Shown here piece after piece: positions 41,751 through 50,650 of a DNA stretch of 64,000 nucleotides. The DNA lies in NCBI GenBank assembly GCA_019752635.1, contig JAIELX010000032.1, positions 227,525 through 291,524 of the forward strand. The letters run 5' to 3'. Made by a program: the position numbers and the translations under genes. The DNA is from Candidatus Obscuribacterales bacterium (lineage in GTDB: Bacteria; Cyanobacteriota; Vampirovibrionia; Obscuribacterales; Obscuribacteraceae). The notes beneath the pieces were generated by a model. The model was not told where the DNA came from and did no database searches. It saw nothing but the letters and a program-made list of their open reading frames with translations. How positions within the stretch are numbered: position 1 is the stretch's first letter; each line of letters opens with the position of its first letter.

Positions 41751-44045
41751 CTAGTCGTCTTGACCGGCGTTGGAGGTTTCCAGAGGAAGCTCCAGTTGCT
41801 GCTCTTCTTCCTGGTACTCCGGTGAGGGCGAACCAGCAGCGGCGGCGGCGGCAATCACGGCGTCTTCCTCATCGGGAGTTGAGGGTGCAGCCACTGCGAC
41901 CTCGGGGAACAAGTGCAATTGTTCCGCAGCTGTTCTGTCCGCATCAGCAGGCTGTTCCAGCGAACTTGCCACGTCGGCGTCGATTTCGTGGTGCAATGGC
42001 GCCGGCGAAGGATTCGAGAACGAAGGTTCATTCGCAGTTGATTCTCCGGCCCACGGTGACGGTACCGGAGCGGAGGACTGTTCATAAGTGTAAGAAGCTG
42101 CGTAAACCGGCTGAGCCGACGGCATTTCGTAGCCATGCTGCGGATTGCCGTAATGCTCGGACTCGGCGTGGAGGCCGTTTCCGCTGGCAGAATCCTCACC
42201 TTCCACTTTCGTCTTGACCTTCAAGCGATAAATACCGGTTACCGGATCGACTTCAGTATCGTAGTCGCTTTCCGGTTCCGGAAGCGGCTCAGGGATCGGA
42301 GTCACTTCCACTGTTTCCGATACCACTTCGACAGCAGCATCGACTTCAGGGGCGATCTCTTCTTCCGGTTCAACAAACGTCGGTTCGTCAAAAACCGTTT
42401 CGACCGGCACAGTTTCAGGCTCACTCTCTTCAGCTTCCACATCAAGGATCAGATCGTCGGCAAAATCCATGACGGTTTGTCGCGAATAAGAAGAAGATGA
42501 TGATGATGAGTATGAGGAAGCGGGAACAGCGTCTTCTGTATCTTCCTCGTCCAGCTCTCCATGCGCAAACTTACGCCCGGTCGCCGCGACTTCATCGAGC
42601 AGTTCTTCCGGCATTTGCTCCAGAATGTCTTCCGGTAGCTCCTCCAAACCTTCAGCTTCTTCTTCCGGCTCAAATTCTTGAACGGTATGTTGAACACGAC
42701 CGGCTCCGGCAGATGCTGCCCGCAAAGGCTGACCGCCGCTACGCCCGGACTGTCCGCGGCGCGAAGATGAAGATGACGATCGCGATTTGCTCATTTCGTC
42801 CTCTTTGCTGAGGTGCGCTATCACGCGCTTGTTCTCGCCGGAACCGAGCACCAGGGTCGGTACTACGCCGGTGCCGGAGCAGTGAGTGCAGCCAATGGCG
42901 AACAATTCGCGCAGACTCTGTCCTTGCCTTCTTCGAGTCAGTTCAACCAGACCGAGGTCGGACATTTGACCGACCTGTGGTTTGGCGCGGTCATCTTCCA
43001 GCGAGCGGTTAAATACTTCAAGAACTTGCTGTTGGTCGCGTCGACTTTCCATGTCAATGAAGTCGACAATGACCATGCCACCGATGTTACGCAACCGCAA
43101 CTGACGCGGTATTTCTTGCGCGGCTTCCAGGTTGGTTCTGCGCACAGTTTCAGCTTGGGTGCGCGAGCTTGTGAATCTTCCGGAGTTCACATCGATAACA
43201 GTGAGAGCTTCAGTGGGCTGAATGTTCAAGTGTCCGCCCGAAGGCAATTCTGCGCGATCAGAAAGTACAGACTCGATGTCCTTGTCGATATTCTTGGTCA
43301 CCAACAGAGGCTCGTCGCCTGTGTGCGGCAAGACCTTAGTTGTGCGCCCGGCCCATCCGGACATGAACTCTTGAGCGCGCTTCTGTCCATCAGCCGTATC
43401 GACAATGATCTCCGAAACGTCAGTGGTGTAGGCATCTCTGATGACACGATAAAGAAGGTCCTGATCTCGATAAACCAGTTTCGGCCCGATTGAGGCTTCG
43501 CCTTCGGAAACAATGGTTTGCCAGCGATCCCACAGGGCTTCGAAGTCTTCGAACAGGGAAGCTTCATTTTGTCCCTTCGCCTCGGTACGAATAATGACGC
43601 CGACGCCGGGAGGTTTCATCAAGGTAACTACGGACTTCAGTCTCGCGCGTTCTTTGGATTCACTGATGCGACGCGAAATCGAGATGCCGCGCTCTTCCGG
43701 AACCAGAACCAGGAAACGTCCCGGTAGACTGACTGCAGTTGAAACTCGCGGTCCTTTATGACCGGTTGGTTCTTTTGTGATCTGAACCAGCAATTTTTGT
43801 TTGGGCACCAAGCGCTCTTTAAGCGTACCGTCGCCGGGGATATCATTGGCGTGTAGAAAGCCCATTTTGTCTTTGCCAAGATTGACGAATGCAGCGTCGA
43901 TACCAGGCAGAATGTTTTCAACGATTGCAACGTAGATGTCACCGAGCAACAGCTCTCCGCGGTTCACGAAAAATTCGACGACGCGGTCGTTCTCCATCAA
44001 TGCTGCAATGTTATCTGCTTCCGAAATGATCAGTGATTTCTTCAT
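41751..44045 (-). CDS. rne: Ribonuclease E/G family protein with long acidic tail
   Basis: Endoribonuclease for mRNA decay and rRNA processing, 764 residues. The N-terminal S1 domain starts at GELLLGDIYVAIVENILPGI. The DNase I-like catalytic part contains the metal-binding aspartates in LTVIDVNSGRF and MVIVDFIDME, and the zinc-link pair is CTHCSGTG at about residue 412. Beyond that, some 340 residues are acidic, Glu/Pro/Ser-rich and probably disordered, like the scaffold half of RNase E, ending in QLELPLETSNAGQDD. It is closer to RNase E/G of Cyanobacteria than to short RNase G. The ATG at 44045 follows AGGAGC. Downstream of the radical SAM gene, 106 bases away. Confidence 0.93.
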   Translation of the reverse strand: MKKSLIISEADNIAALMENDRVVEFFVNRGELLLGDIYVAIVENILPGIDAAFVNLGKDKMGFLHANDIPGDGTLKERLVPKQKLLVQITKEPTGHKGPRVSTAVSLPGRFLVLVPEERGISISRRISESKERARLKSVVTLMKPPGVGVIIRTEAKGQNEASLFEDFEALWDRWQTIVSEGEASIGPKLVYRDQDLLYRVIRDAYTTDVSEIIVDTADGQKRAQEFMSGWAGRTTKVLPHTGDEPLLVTKNIDKDIESVLSDRAELPSGGHLNIQPTEALTVIDVNSGRFTSSRTQAETVRRTNLEAAQEIPRQLRLRNIGGMVIVDFIDMESRRDQQQVLEVFNRSLEDDRAKPQVGQMSDLGLVELTRRRQGQSLRELFAIGCTHCSGTGVVPTLVLGSGENKRVIAHLSKEDEMSKSRSSSSSSRRGQSGRSGGQPLRAASAGAGRVQHTVQEFEPEEEAEGLEELPEDILEQMPEELLDEVAATGRKFAHGELDEEDTEDAVPASSYSSSSSSSYSRQTVMDFADDLILDVEAEESEPETVPVETVFDEPTFVEPEEEIAPEVDAAVEVVSETVEVTPIPEPLPEPESDYDTEVDPVTGIYRLKVKTKVEGEDSASGNGLHAESEHYGNPQHGYEMPSAQPVYAASYTYEQSSAPVPSPWAGESTANEPSFSNPSPAPLHHEIDADVASSLEQPADADRTAAEQLHLFPEVAVAAPSTPDEEDAVIAAAAAAGSPSPEYQEEEQQLELPLETSNAGQDD

Positions 44046-44151
44046 GGCAATTACTTTAGTGCTCCTGTAAATTCCCCGAACGCCGCTGCGCTTGCGCACG
44101 AGCCAGGCGTTAGTTGCTGCAGTTTTTGCTCAAATGTCATTAGAGTCCTTT

Positions 44152-46908
44152 TTAGAATTCGAAAAGGGGAGTCCCGTCCGCAGACAAAAGTCGCGAACGA
44201 GTGATTCTCCATTCCGCGCCCGGGACGACAAGCTTGAGAATATCTGTAGGCTTGACGTGAACTACCGGACCGTGGGCTATCGAAAATTGCAAAGTGATTG
44301 GTTCACTCTTCACCAGTTCAAGAGAAAAGACATACGGACGAATCTCTTTTTGAGAAGGACCGCTAGACTCTCTCTTGCCTTTTTTGTGCTTTGCCGGCGG
44401 CTCGCGCTCTATAACAACGCTGTTTGAGGCGAGCAAGTCGTCAATGCACTTTCGAACAACTTCTTCAGTTAGAGCTTCCGGAGCTTTAACCAAAACAACC
44501 TGATAGTCCGCGCGTCCTACAAGTGAGGACACGGAGGGACCAACTTTCTCGACGGAGCGTGCACGGCGGAACCTCAACTCCGGTGGGAGTTGCGCGTTCA
44601 TGCGCGTGACAAAATCTTCGGGCGAAACTTCTTCTACTAGTTCAAAATCTGCTACTTCGCCATCACTTTCATAAAAGAGCGACAGTGAAAGAGCAATCGA
44701 AATCTTGGCGGATGGATTAAAGCCCTCGGTCCAGGCAAGCGGCAATCCCGCGCGCCGTGCGGCCTTGATGAAGAGGTGATGCAAATCCAAGTGCCCGATG
44801 AATTTCAGAGCCCCCGACTTAACGAACTCTGTGCGCAGCCTTTGTTTGGTCAGGTTAGAAGGCGGTTCGGGCGGCTTCTCGAAGAACAGTGACGGATGAA
44901 CATCATCGGAATCATCAATAGTGACGGCGAGCTCTTTGACGAACGGATTCTTTTTCATCACTTCCGGTTTCGGATTCGCCAGCACATGTACGGTATCAAG
45001 CTCCGTACAGATGCCGCAGGCGTGACAAGTATTCTCGGTACAAGGAGCTGTTTCTTTAACAGCGATCGCCTTTTCCCATTCTTTGGCCAGCCACCAGTCC
45101 ATCAAGCCGACGTGCACCACATCCCAAGGTTGCCTAGAACCGACAGGACGCTCCTGACAGCTCATCTCTTCCAGATTGATATTGAGGTCCGCCGCGGCCT
45201 CATACCATTTTTGCGGTTTGAAGCGATCGCCCCAGGCATCGAAGCGACAGCCTTTGCGCCAGGCAGTTTCAATTAGATCGCAGACAGTTCGGTCCCCGCG
45301 CGAAATAACAGACTCGAGCAAACTGGTTTCCGGATCGGTACAGTTTAGCTGTACATTACGAAGCCGGGCCGCTCTCATCCGCTCTCTGAGGAACTGGTGC
45401 TTGCGAGCGAACTCCGCCGGAAGCACCTGCGGGAACCACTGAAACGGAGTGAACGGTTTCGGAACGAAATTCGAAATAGTGCAGGTGAAATCGACATCGC
45501 GCTTGTAGGTTCCGGGCTCGGCGTTCGTACGAATTTCGCGACAGCAGGCAGTTGCCTCCACTAATGTGTCGATGATGCCCTGGAGATCTTCATCGGTTTC
45601 AGTCGGCAAACCAATCATGTAATAGAGCTTGACTGAACTCCATCCCGACTGGTACGCCGCCTTGATGGCGGAGATGATCTGTTCGTGCGACAGGCCTTTG
45701 TTGATTACAGCTCGCAGCCGCTCTGTCCCTGCTTCCGGCGCCAGTGTTATGCCTGACTTGCGAACGGCTTTCAACTCTTCTGCAATTTCCAAATTCATGC
45801 GATCGGCACGCTGACTGGGAAAAGACATGGAAGTTCGCTGAGCCGCATGTTCGCGATTCAGTTCGCGCACGGACTCGTGCAAACTGGTGTAGTCGCTTAC
45901 ACAAAGAGACAACATCGAATACTCTTCGTGCCCGGAATTCTTGATTGCTTCTTTGCTCAGCCGCACAAGATCGCTAGTGGATCTTTCGCGCACGGGTAAA
46001 AACGTGTACCCCGGCTGACAGAAGCGACAACCGCGGTCGCATCCTCGACGGACCTCTAACGTCTGCCTGTCGAAGATGAGGTTCAGGTACGAGACCAAAC
46101 TCTTCGTTGGCTGGTTAGAATCGGTGAGTGGTTGAATCTGCCGCAGAACTCGCGAAGGCAAGCCTTCTTTGACAGGTTTGACCGGATACTCACTACCGTT
46201 CTGTTCATAGAAGCTTGGAACATAGACACCGGAGATTTTCGCCAACTCGGTAAGCAGCTCAACACGCAAATCCGGTGCATTATCATTGGCGGTGACTCGC
46301 GCCAGGTGTTCCAGCTTAAAGCGACGAATGGTTTCCATAACCTCAAGAACCGCTTCTTCGCCGTCACCGATAATATAAAAATCGAAAAAACTGGACATCG
46401 GCTCGGGATTGACAGACGACGGACCGCCGCCAAAAATCAACGGAAAGAGTGCCTGCCGCTGCCTGGAGCGTATAGGTACGTTCGACAATTCCAACATGTT
46501 AAGTACGTTGGTGTAAGTCAATTCGTATTGAAGCGAAAAGCCCACAAGCTCAAACTCATTGAGCATTACCCGCGACTCCCAGCCCCAGAGCGAGAGTTTG
46601 CGCTCACGGAGCAAGTCTTCCATGTCGGAATCAGGCGCGTACGTGCGGTCGCACATGAAGCCCGGACGATCGTTGACCAGCTGGTACAGAATTCTCTGGC
46701 CGAAATTGGACATTCCCAGTTCGTAAAGGTCGGGAAAGGCCAAACATAGCCGTACGTCGCAAGCGTCGAAGGGTTTTCTCGCTGCGCCCCACTCATTGCC
46801 AAGGTACTGCCCCGGACGCGCCACTTGAAAGAGGAGCTCCTCATCAAGCACGCGACTGAAAGCGGACCGATCGCTGTTACGCTCTCCCGACCGGTCGTTA
46901 TCGGCCAA
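44152..46908 (-). CDS. TIGR03960 radical SAM protein fused to a DUF2344 domain
   Basis: A 918-residue fusion. The N-terminal half is a B12-binding-type radical SAM protein of the TIGR03960 family: PDLYELGMSNFGQRILYQL, VGFSLQYELTYTNVLNML, and the iron-sulfur motif RGCDRGCRFCQPGY (CxxxCxxC). Four cysteines near residue 640 (CTENTCHACGIC) may hold a second cluster. The C-terminal 200 residues match DUF2344/TIGR03936 (LRTEFVKSGALKFIGHLDLHH; LPLAWTEGFNPSAKISIALS). Fused forms occur in Cyanobacteria, usually near rne as here. Substrate unknown; the neighbourhood suggests RNA or ribosome modification (inference). The start is a TTG at 46908 without a clear ribosome site, so it may begin later (GTG at 46851). 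Confidence 0.92.
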   Translation of the reverse strand: MADNDRSGERNSDRSAFSRVLDEELLFQVARPGQYLGNEWGAARKPFDACDVRLCLAFPDLYELGMSNFGQRILYQLVNDRPGFMCDRTYAPDSDMEDLLRERKLSLWGWESRVMLNEFELVGFSLQYELTYTNVLNMLELSNVPIRSRQRQALFPLIFGGGPSSVNPEPMSSFFDFYIIGDGEEAVLEVMETIRRFKLEHLARVTANDNAPDLRVELLTELAKISGVYVPSFYEQNGSEYPVKPVKEGLPSRVLRQIQPLTDSNQPTKSLVSYLNLIFDRQTLEVRRGCDRGCRFCQPGYTFLPVRERSTSDLVRLSKEAIKNSGHEEYSMLSLCVSDYTSLHESVRELNREHAAQRTSMSFPSQRADRMNLEIAEELKAVRKSGITLAPEAGTERLRAVINKGLSHEQIISAIKAAYQSGWSSVKLYYMIGLPTETDEDLQGIIDTLVEATACCREIRTNAEPGTYKRDVDFTCTISNFVPKPFTPFQWFPQVLPAEFARKHQFLRERMRAARLRNVQLNCTDPETSLLESVISRGDRTVCDLIETAWRKGCRFDAWGDRFKPQKWYEAAADLNINLEEMSCQERPVGSRQPWDVVHVGLMDWWLAKEWEKAIAVKETAPCTENTCHACGICTELDTVHVLANPKPEVMKKNPFVKELAVTIDDSDDVHPSLFFEKPPEPPSNLTKQRLRTEFVKSGALKFIGHLDLHHLFIKAARRAGLPLAWTEGFNPSAKISIALSLSLFYESDGEVADFELVEEVSPEDFVTRMNAQLPPELRFRRARSVEKVGPSVSSLVGRADYQVVLVKAPEALTEEVVRKCIDDLLASNSVVIEREPPAKHKKGKRESSGPSQKEIRPYVFSLELVKSEPITLQFSIAHGPVVHVKPTDILKLVVPGAEWRITRSRLLSADGTPLFEF

Positions 46909-47302
46909 ACTTAGAACTGGCTGACTGATTGCTGGTTCTCCCGTGATTCAGCTACGGATGCTTCTGTGGAGCGACCGGGACTGAATCAGCCCGCGAAGTC
47001 TCGACAGTAAAGCGGTAAACCTGTCCCGAAAATCGGGCGATCATGTCTTCCCGGGTGCCCACACTCATTGCTATTAAGAGAAATACGCAGATTGACTTGG
47101 CGGTATTTCTTAAAAGTGAAGGTCCGGGTTTCTCAACGACCTGCCCCCCATTCTACATCATCCCTCGCCCTAAGTACCCGGGTGTAAATCAAACGGTTTA
47201 ACTTTAACTATGTATTATTAACGTAACCGCGTGACCGAGGTGCGGCGAAAAATCCCTTGTTGCCTGAATGCAGCCCTATGCCTTAAGCTTGAATAAGCAC
47301 AA
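46909..47302. other. Gene-poor divergent region upstream of the radical SAM gene
   Basis: About 394 bases between divergent genes. On the minus strand a 38-codon open frame (46952-47068) is listed separately. The AT-rich part near 47190-47225 probably carries promoters. An inverted repeat ATGACGC...GCGTCAT starts at 47303 just beyond. No tRNA or known RNA is recognised. Confidence 0.35.
46952..47068 (-). CDS. Possible 38-residue peptide upstream of the radical SAM gene
   Basis: An ATG-to-TAG frame ending 43 bases before the radical SAM start. The peptide reads in part MIARFSGQVYRFTVETSR, a balanced composition for such a short frame. There is no Shine-Dalgarno. It may be a leader peptide, a small protein or chance. 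Weak. Confidence 0.2.
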   Translation of the reverse strand: MSVGTREDMIARFSGQVYRFTVETSRADSVPVAPQKHP

Positions 47303-47359
47303 ATGACGCGTTTAATCTTTTCTTATCGAGCGTCATTTTCACCGGAGGGGCGGGCAACC

Positions 47360-47710
47360 GTGATCTTGGAGGCCTTCAGTCTTTACCTGCATGACGCCGA
47401 CCCCGCGGTACCGGCATCGCGCATTCTGGTGCGATGGCTCTGGGAAAGACTGACTTTTCCGCCACAGAACAATGTGGACCGGGTTCTCCGGCACGAAATA
47501 GCGATTGAGACGCACTCGGTTAGTTCGCAGTCGGCAGATGGTCCGATTCCACCTAAGTATGCTTTTGTCACAACGACCGTCAGCGGGCGCAACTTGCTCA
47601 AATCGCTCTACGAGTACTCAATGAGTTACGAACAGCAGAAGTGGTCGCGCTGGGTTCATTGTGTCAAAGCAAGCGACTTTAACGACTCTTCCGTCGACGG
47701 TCCCGGTTAG
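47360..47710 (+). CDS. Small protein of unknown function
   Basis: A 116-residue protein with no signal peptide or recognised motif. Regular segments are VILEAFSLYLHDADPAVPAS and NLLKSLYEYSMSYEQQKWSR. The GTG at 47360 has GGAGGGG 10-15 bases upstream; an in-frame ATG at 47303 lacks a ribosome site and would add 19 residues. It precedes the thioredoxin-fold gene by 65 bases on the same strand. Confidence 0.5.
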   Translation: MILEAFSLYLHDADPAVPASRILVRWLWERLTFPPQNNVDRVLRHEIAIETHSVSSQSADGPIPPKYAFVTTTVSGRNLLKSLYEYSMSYEQQKWSRWVHCVKASDFNDSSVDGPG

Positions 47711-47775
47711 CAAAATCTGTTCAAACGTCGAAGAACCTGCAAAAATGATAGGACTCTCGGACGCGACAGGTATAC

Positions 47776-48243
47776 ATGAAAGCTTCCGCCGTCACCGCAA
47801 AAACAGTTCTGACTTTCGGTCTGCTTCTTTGGATCGGATGCTGCGCGGTTTCGGGAGCGGAGAATTTGCGCCTGAGACAAGGACTCTCCTACGACAGCGA
47901 CACCGACAAAGGCTTTCCGATCATAGCTGACAAAATCGACGATGTGGCTCTTGAACCGGGAAAAGCGTCGTACATTTTTTTCGGCGCTGCGGGCGATTTG
48001 AACACAAGCAGGCAAGCCAAACGCGTTGTCGACTTATACAAACGCTACAAAGCCAACAACATCAAATTCATCGTAATTGACGTCGACCATGCCTCTGCCG
48101 AGGGAAAGCGACTGATCAAGAGCTACTATCAAGGCTACATTCCTGCACAAGTTCTGCTCGATAAAACAGGGCAGACACATTGGAGCCACACCGGCGAAGT
48201 CGCCCCTGGAGAGCTTTCCGCAAAGGTAGAGAAAGTCATTTAG
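47776..48243 (+). CDS. Exported thioredoxin-fold protein lacking CxxC
   Basis: A 155-residue protein with a signal peptide (KTVLTFGLLLWIGCCAVSG, cleavage near AEN). The mature part follows the thioredoxin pattern: SYIFFGAAGDLNTSRQAKRV where the CxxC helix should be, NIKFIVIDVDHASAEGK, GYIPAQVLLDKTGQTHWSHT. No redox Cys pair remains (the AAGDLN stretch replaces it), so it cannot act as an ordinary thiol oxidoreductase; a binding or chaperone role is inferred. The end overlaps the PHP gene by 8 bases on the opposite strand. Confidence 0.75.
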   Translation: MKASAVTAKTVLTFGLLLWIGCCAVSGAENLRLRQGLSYDSDTDKGFPIIADKIDDVALEPGKASYIFFGAAGDLNTSRQAKRVVDLYKRYKANNIKFIVIDVDHASAEGKRLIKSYYQGYIPAQVLLDKTGQTHWSHTGEVAPGELSAKVEKVI

Positions 48244-49069
48244 CGCGCAGAGCATCCATCGCCTGCACTACCTTCGGTGGCACAGCAACAGTGCCTATAC
48301 AGGGCGGGTAATTTTCGTAAGGTCCGTGACAGTCGGAGCCGCCGGTCATCAGCAAACCGTGTTCTCCGGCCAGCTTCTCGTACCGCTTCACCAACCGGCT
48401 GGAATGACTACGGTAATAAACCTCAATGCCATCCAGCCCCGCTTCAAGCAAAACCGGAAACAGTTCAGGCAACTCCTTATCCTTTCCGGGATGCGCCAGA
48501 GATGAGAAGCCTCCAGCATCACGAATTGCTTTGATTGCCTCTTGCGGTCCAACCGATCGACGTGGAACATAGAAAGGGGACGACTGTTTCATCAGCAGGC
48601 TGTAAGCTTTGTGCGCAGTTTTTACTGCTCCGATTTTCATTAGCGCTTTAGCTAGATGCGGGCGCCCCACCGATCCCTCTCCTGCGACTGCACGAACATC
48701 TTCCATCGTTATAGCAATGCCATTCGCCTGCAACCGCGATATAGTTTCTTCCATTTGCGTTACCCGGGCCCGACGCTGCCTGGCGATAAGCTCGTTGATG
48801 GAAGCGGCGCCGGGTTCAATAAAATAGCCCAAAACATGAACATCTTTCCGGCGCCCTGTACCCGTTTCCCAAACCGTATTGATCTCAATGCCGGGAACAA
48901 TTCTAATTCGGTCACCAGCGGCCTTCACCGACTCCTCGATACCATCGACGGTATCATGATCCGTTATCGCAATACAGGTCAACCCCAGAGCGACAGCTCT
49001 GTCGACCAGGCCCTGCGGGGTCCATGTCCCGTCTGAGTAATGTGTGTGCAGATGAAGGTCAACACTCAT
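48236..49069 (-). CDS. PHP-domain metal-dependent phosphoesterase
   Basis: A 277-residue PHP-family protein of the TrpH/YciV type (RNase AM, 3',5'-nucleoside bisphosphate phosphatase). Metal ligands appear in DLHLHTHYSDGT, ITDHDTVDG, PGIEINT, AHPGK and GSDCHGP. Relatives trim 5' ends of small RNAs or hydrolyse pAp. The ATG overlaps the stop of the preceding ymdB-like gene by 4 bases (ATGA), so the two are translated together. This pairing of two phosphoesterases suggests a shared nucleotide or RNA-turnover job (inference). Confidence 0.92.
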   Translation of the reverse strand: MSVDLHLHTHYSDGTWTPQGLVDRAVALGLTCIAITDHDTVDGIEESVKAAGDRIRIVPGIEINTVWETGTGRRKDVHVLGYFIEPGAASINELIARQRRARVTQMEETISRLQANGIAITMEDVRAVAGEGSVGRPHLAKALMKIGAVKTAHKAYSLLMKQSSPFYVPRRSVGPQEAIKAIRDAGGFSSLAHPGKDKELPELFPVLLEAGLDGIEVYYRSHSSRLVKRYEKLAGEHGLLMTGGSDCHGPYENYPPCIGTVAVPPKVVQAMDALRAK

Positions 49070-49857
49070 TCCGAAGTTTCTTCAAAACGAATCCGTTTGA
49101 TTCCAATAGCTTTGCCGGTTTCAACATCGACGGTAGCTTCAATGCCACAGACAGCAGCCTTGCCGGCAGCGACTTCGAAGCGCGACGGCAATTGTTTTAC
49201 CATACGCCGAAAAACACCATCAAGTTCCATACCGATTACACTGTTTATAGGACTGCAGGCACCAGCGTCGGTGATGTAAGCAGTCCCTTTCGGCAAAATG
49301 CGCTCGTCGGCAGTCTGCACGTGAGTGTGGGTACCAACAACAACCGACACTCGGCCATCAAGATACCAACCCAGCGCCTGCTTTTCCGCAGTAGCTTCAG
49401 CGTGAAAATCCACAAAGATAATAGTGGTTTCGCGCTGCAATTCTTCAATGATCTTGTCCGCAAAAAGAAAAGGCGACCCGAGCGGTTCCATGAAAACACG
49501 ACCATGCAAATTCAGCACGCCAATCTTGCACGGGCCGATGTCTATGACACAAGAACCACGCCCCGGTGTACCATCGGGGTAGTTAGCCGGGCGTAACACA
49601 TAAGGATATCGCTCCACGAACTCAAAAATTTCGCGACGATCAAAGGTATGGTTGCCACCGGTAAAGACTTGCACTCCGGCATCTTGCAATTCAATTATGT
49701 GTTGCTCTTGAACACCAAATCCATGCGCCGCGTTTTCCGCATTGGCAATGATGAGGTCGGCGCCGCTCTTATTACTCTTGAGGTATTTGACGAGAGCTCG
49801 CCGTCCCGGCTTGCCGATGATGTCACCAAAGAAGAGTATCTTTATCGTTTTGTTCAT
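49066..49857 (-). CDS. ymdB: YmdB-type metallophosphoesterase (2',3'-cyclic nucleotide phosphodiesterase)
   Basis: TIGR00282/YmdB family, 263 residues. Metal-binding motifs are FFGDIIGKPGR, ANAENAAHGFG, GGNHTFDRRE, IIFVDFHAEATAEK and VVGTHTHVQTADE. Bacillus YmdB cleaves 2',3'- and 3',5'-cyclic nucleotides and affects biofilm gene expression. It starts at ATG 49857 (MNKTIKILFF); a TTG two codons earlier is less likely. It heads a two-gene operon with the PHP gene. Its start lies under the divergent promoter at 49850-49878. Confidence 0.94.
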   Translation of the reverse strand: MNKTIKILFFGDIIGKPGRRALVKYLKSNKSGADLIIANAENAAHGFGVQEQHIIELQDAGVQVFTGGNHTFDRREIFEFVERYPYVLRPANYPDGTPGRGSCVIDIGPCKIGVLNLHGRVFMEPLGSPFLFADKIIEELQRETTIIFVDFHAEATAEKQALGWYLDGRVSVVVGTHTHVQTADERILPKGTAYITDAGACSPINSVIGMELDGVFRRMVKQLPSRFEVAAGKAAVCGIEATVDVETGKAIGIKRIRFEETSE

Positions 49858-49878
49858 TCTCAAAGCATACCGTACAAT
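49850..49878 (+). promoter_or_regulatory. Putative sigma70 promoter
   Basis: TTGTTC (49850-49855), 17 bases, TACAAT (49873-49878). Transcription would begin near 49885, so the downstream coding start is probably the ATG at 49920 and not an in-frame GTG at 49884. The -35 overlaps the ymdB start on the other strand. Confidence 0.55.
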
Positions 49879-49919
49879 GTGGAGTGTATGAGCCCGTCAG
49901 CAAGCGATTTGAAGAAGTT

Positions 49920-50645
49920 ATGATCACTTTCATGTTGCCCGAAGCATCGCAACGCGCGTTGGCACTTTCAATAGGTGCAGCGGCTACACTTGCCCTGACA
50001 GCCGTTTTGGCAGTCGTGGCCGCACCCGATGCACCTGGTGCTAAGAGTTCATCCGTTAGCAAACTGGCGCCCCCTGCTGACAAGCAGCCTCCACCGAGCC
50101 AGGATACAACTACGCGGGTCAAGGGACAAAAGGAGCCTGCAGAAGCACCCAAGCAGGCTACTAATGTGAAGAGCGGTAAAGCAGCAGTAACAAAGGCAAC
50201 AACGACCAAACGCAGGGTAGCCACAGAGCGACTGGTGCCACCACCGCCTCCTTCAATCCCGGGGGTTCTAGCTACCCCGCATATGGTGCCGGGCTTCGAG
50301 GTGATTGAGTTTGTTTCGCACGATGAACTCATCGAGTTATGCCAGCGCACAACGACCGATTGGGAGCGTGCCAGCAAAAAACTGGAGCAGACCAAGAAAC
50401 AGTCGGAAGAGAAGAAGAAACGCGCCCATTCTTTCGAGACGCTCTACTCAGAGGGGGTCGTGAGTCGGCGCGAACTAGAATCGGCACAACATGAAGCGTC
50501 GTCAATGGACGATGACGTGAGCGAGCAAGAACAGCGAGTTACCGATCTGGACATCAAACTGAAACGCATAAACTCGAAATTGAAAACTTTCCCGGCAAAA
50601 AAGAAAACAGAGACCGCGAAGAAAATTGATCCGCTAACAAAGTAG
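49920..50645 (+). CDS. Membrane-anchored coiled-coil protein
   Basis: A 241-residue protein. An N-terminal membrane helix (LALSIGAAATLALTAVLAVV, about 12-33) is followed by a Pro/Lys/Thr-rich linker with a PPPPPS stretch to about residue 110, then a short beta segment (GFEVIEFVSHDELIELC). From about residue 138 a coiled coil runs to near the end (SKKLEQTKKQSEEKKKRAHS; LESAQHEASSMDDDVSEQE). GVVSRRELESA recalls the coiled-coil hairpins of membrane-fusion proteins, which may indicate an envelope-spanning role. No family is certain. It is convergent with the next gene, 5 bases apart. Confidence 0.65.
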   Translation: MITFMLPEASQRALALSIGAAATLALTAVLAVVAAPDAPGAKSSSVSKLAPPADKQPPPSQDTTTRVKGQKEPAEAPKQATNVKSGKAAVTKATTTKRRVATERLVPPPPPSIPGVLATPHMVPGFEVIEFVSHDELIELCQRTTTDWERASKKLEQTKKQSEEKKKRAHSFETLYSEGVVSRRELESAQHEASSMDDDVSEQEQRVTDLDIKLKRINSKLKTFPAKKKTETAKKIDPLTK

Positions 50646-50650
50646 GTAGG

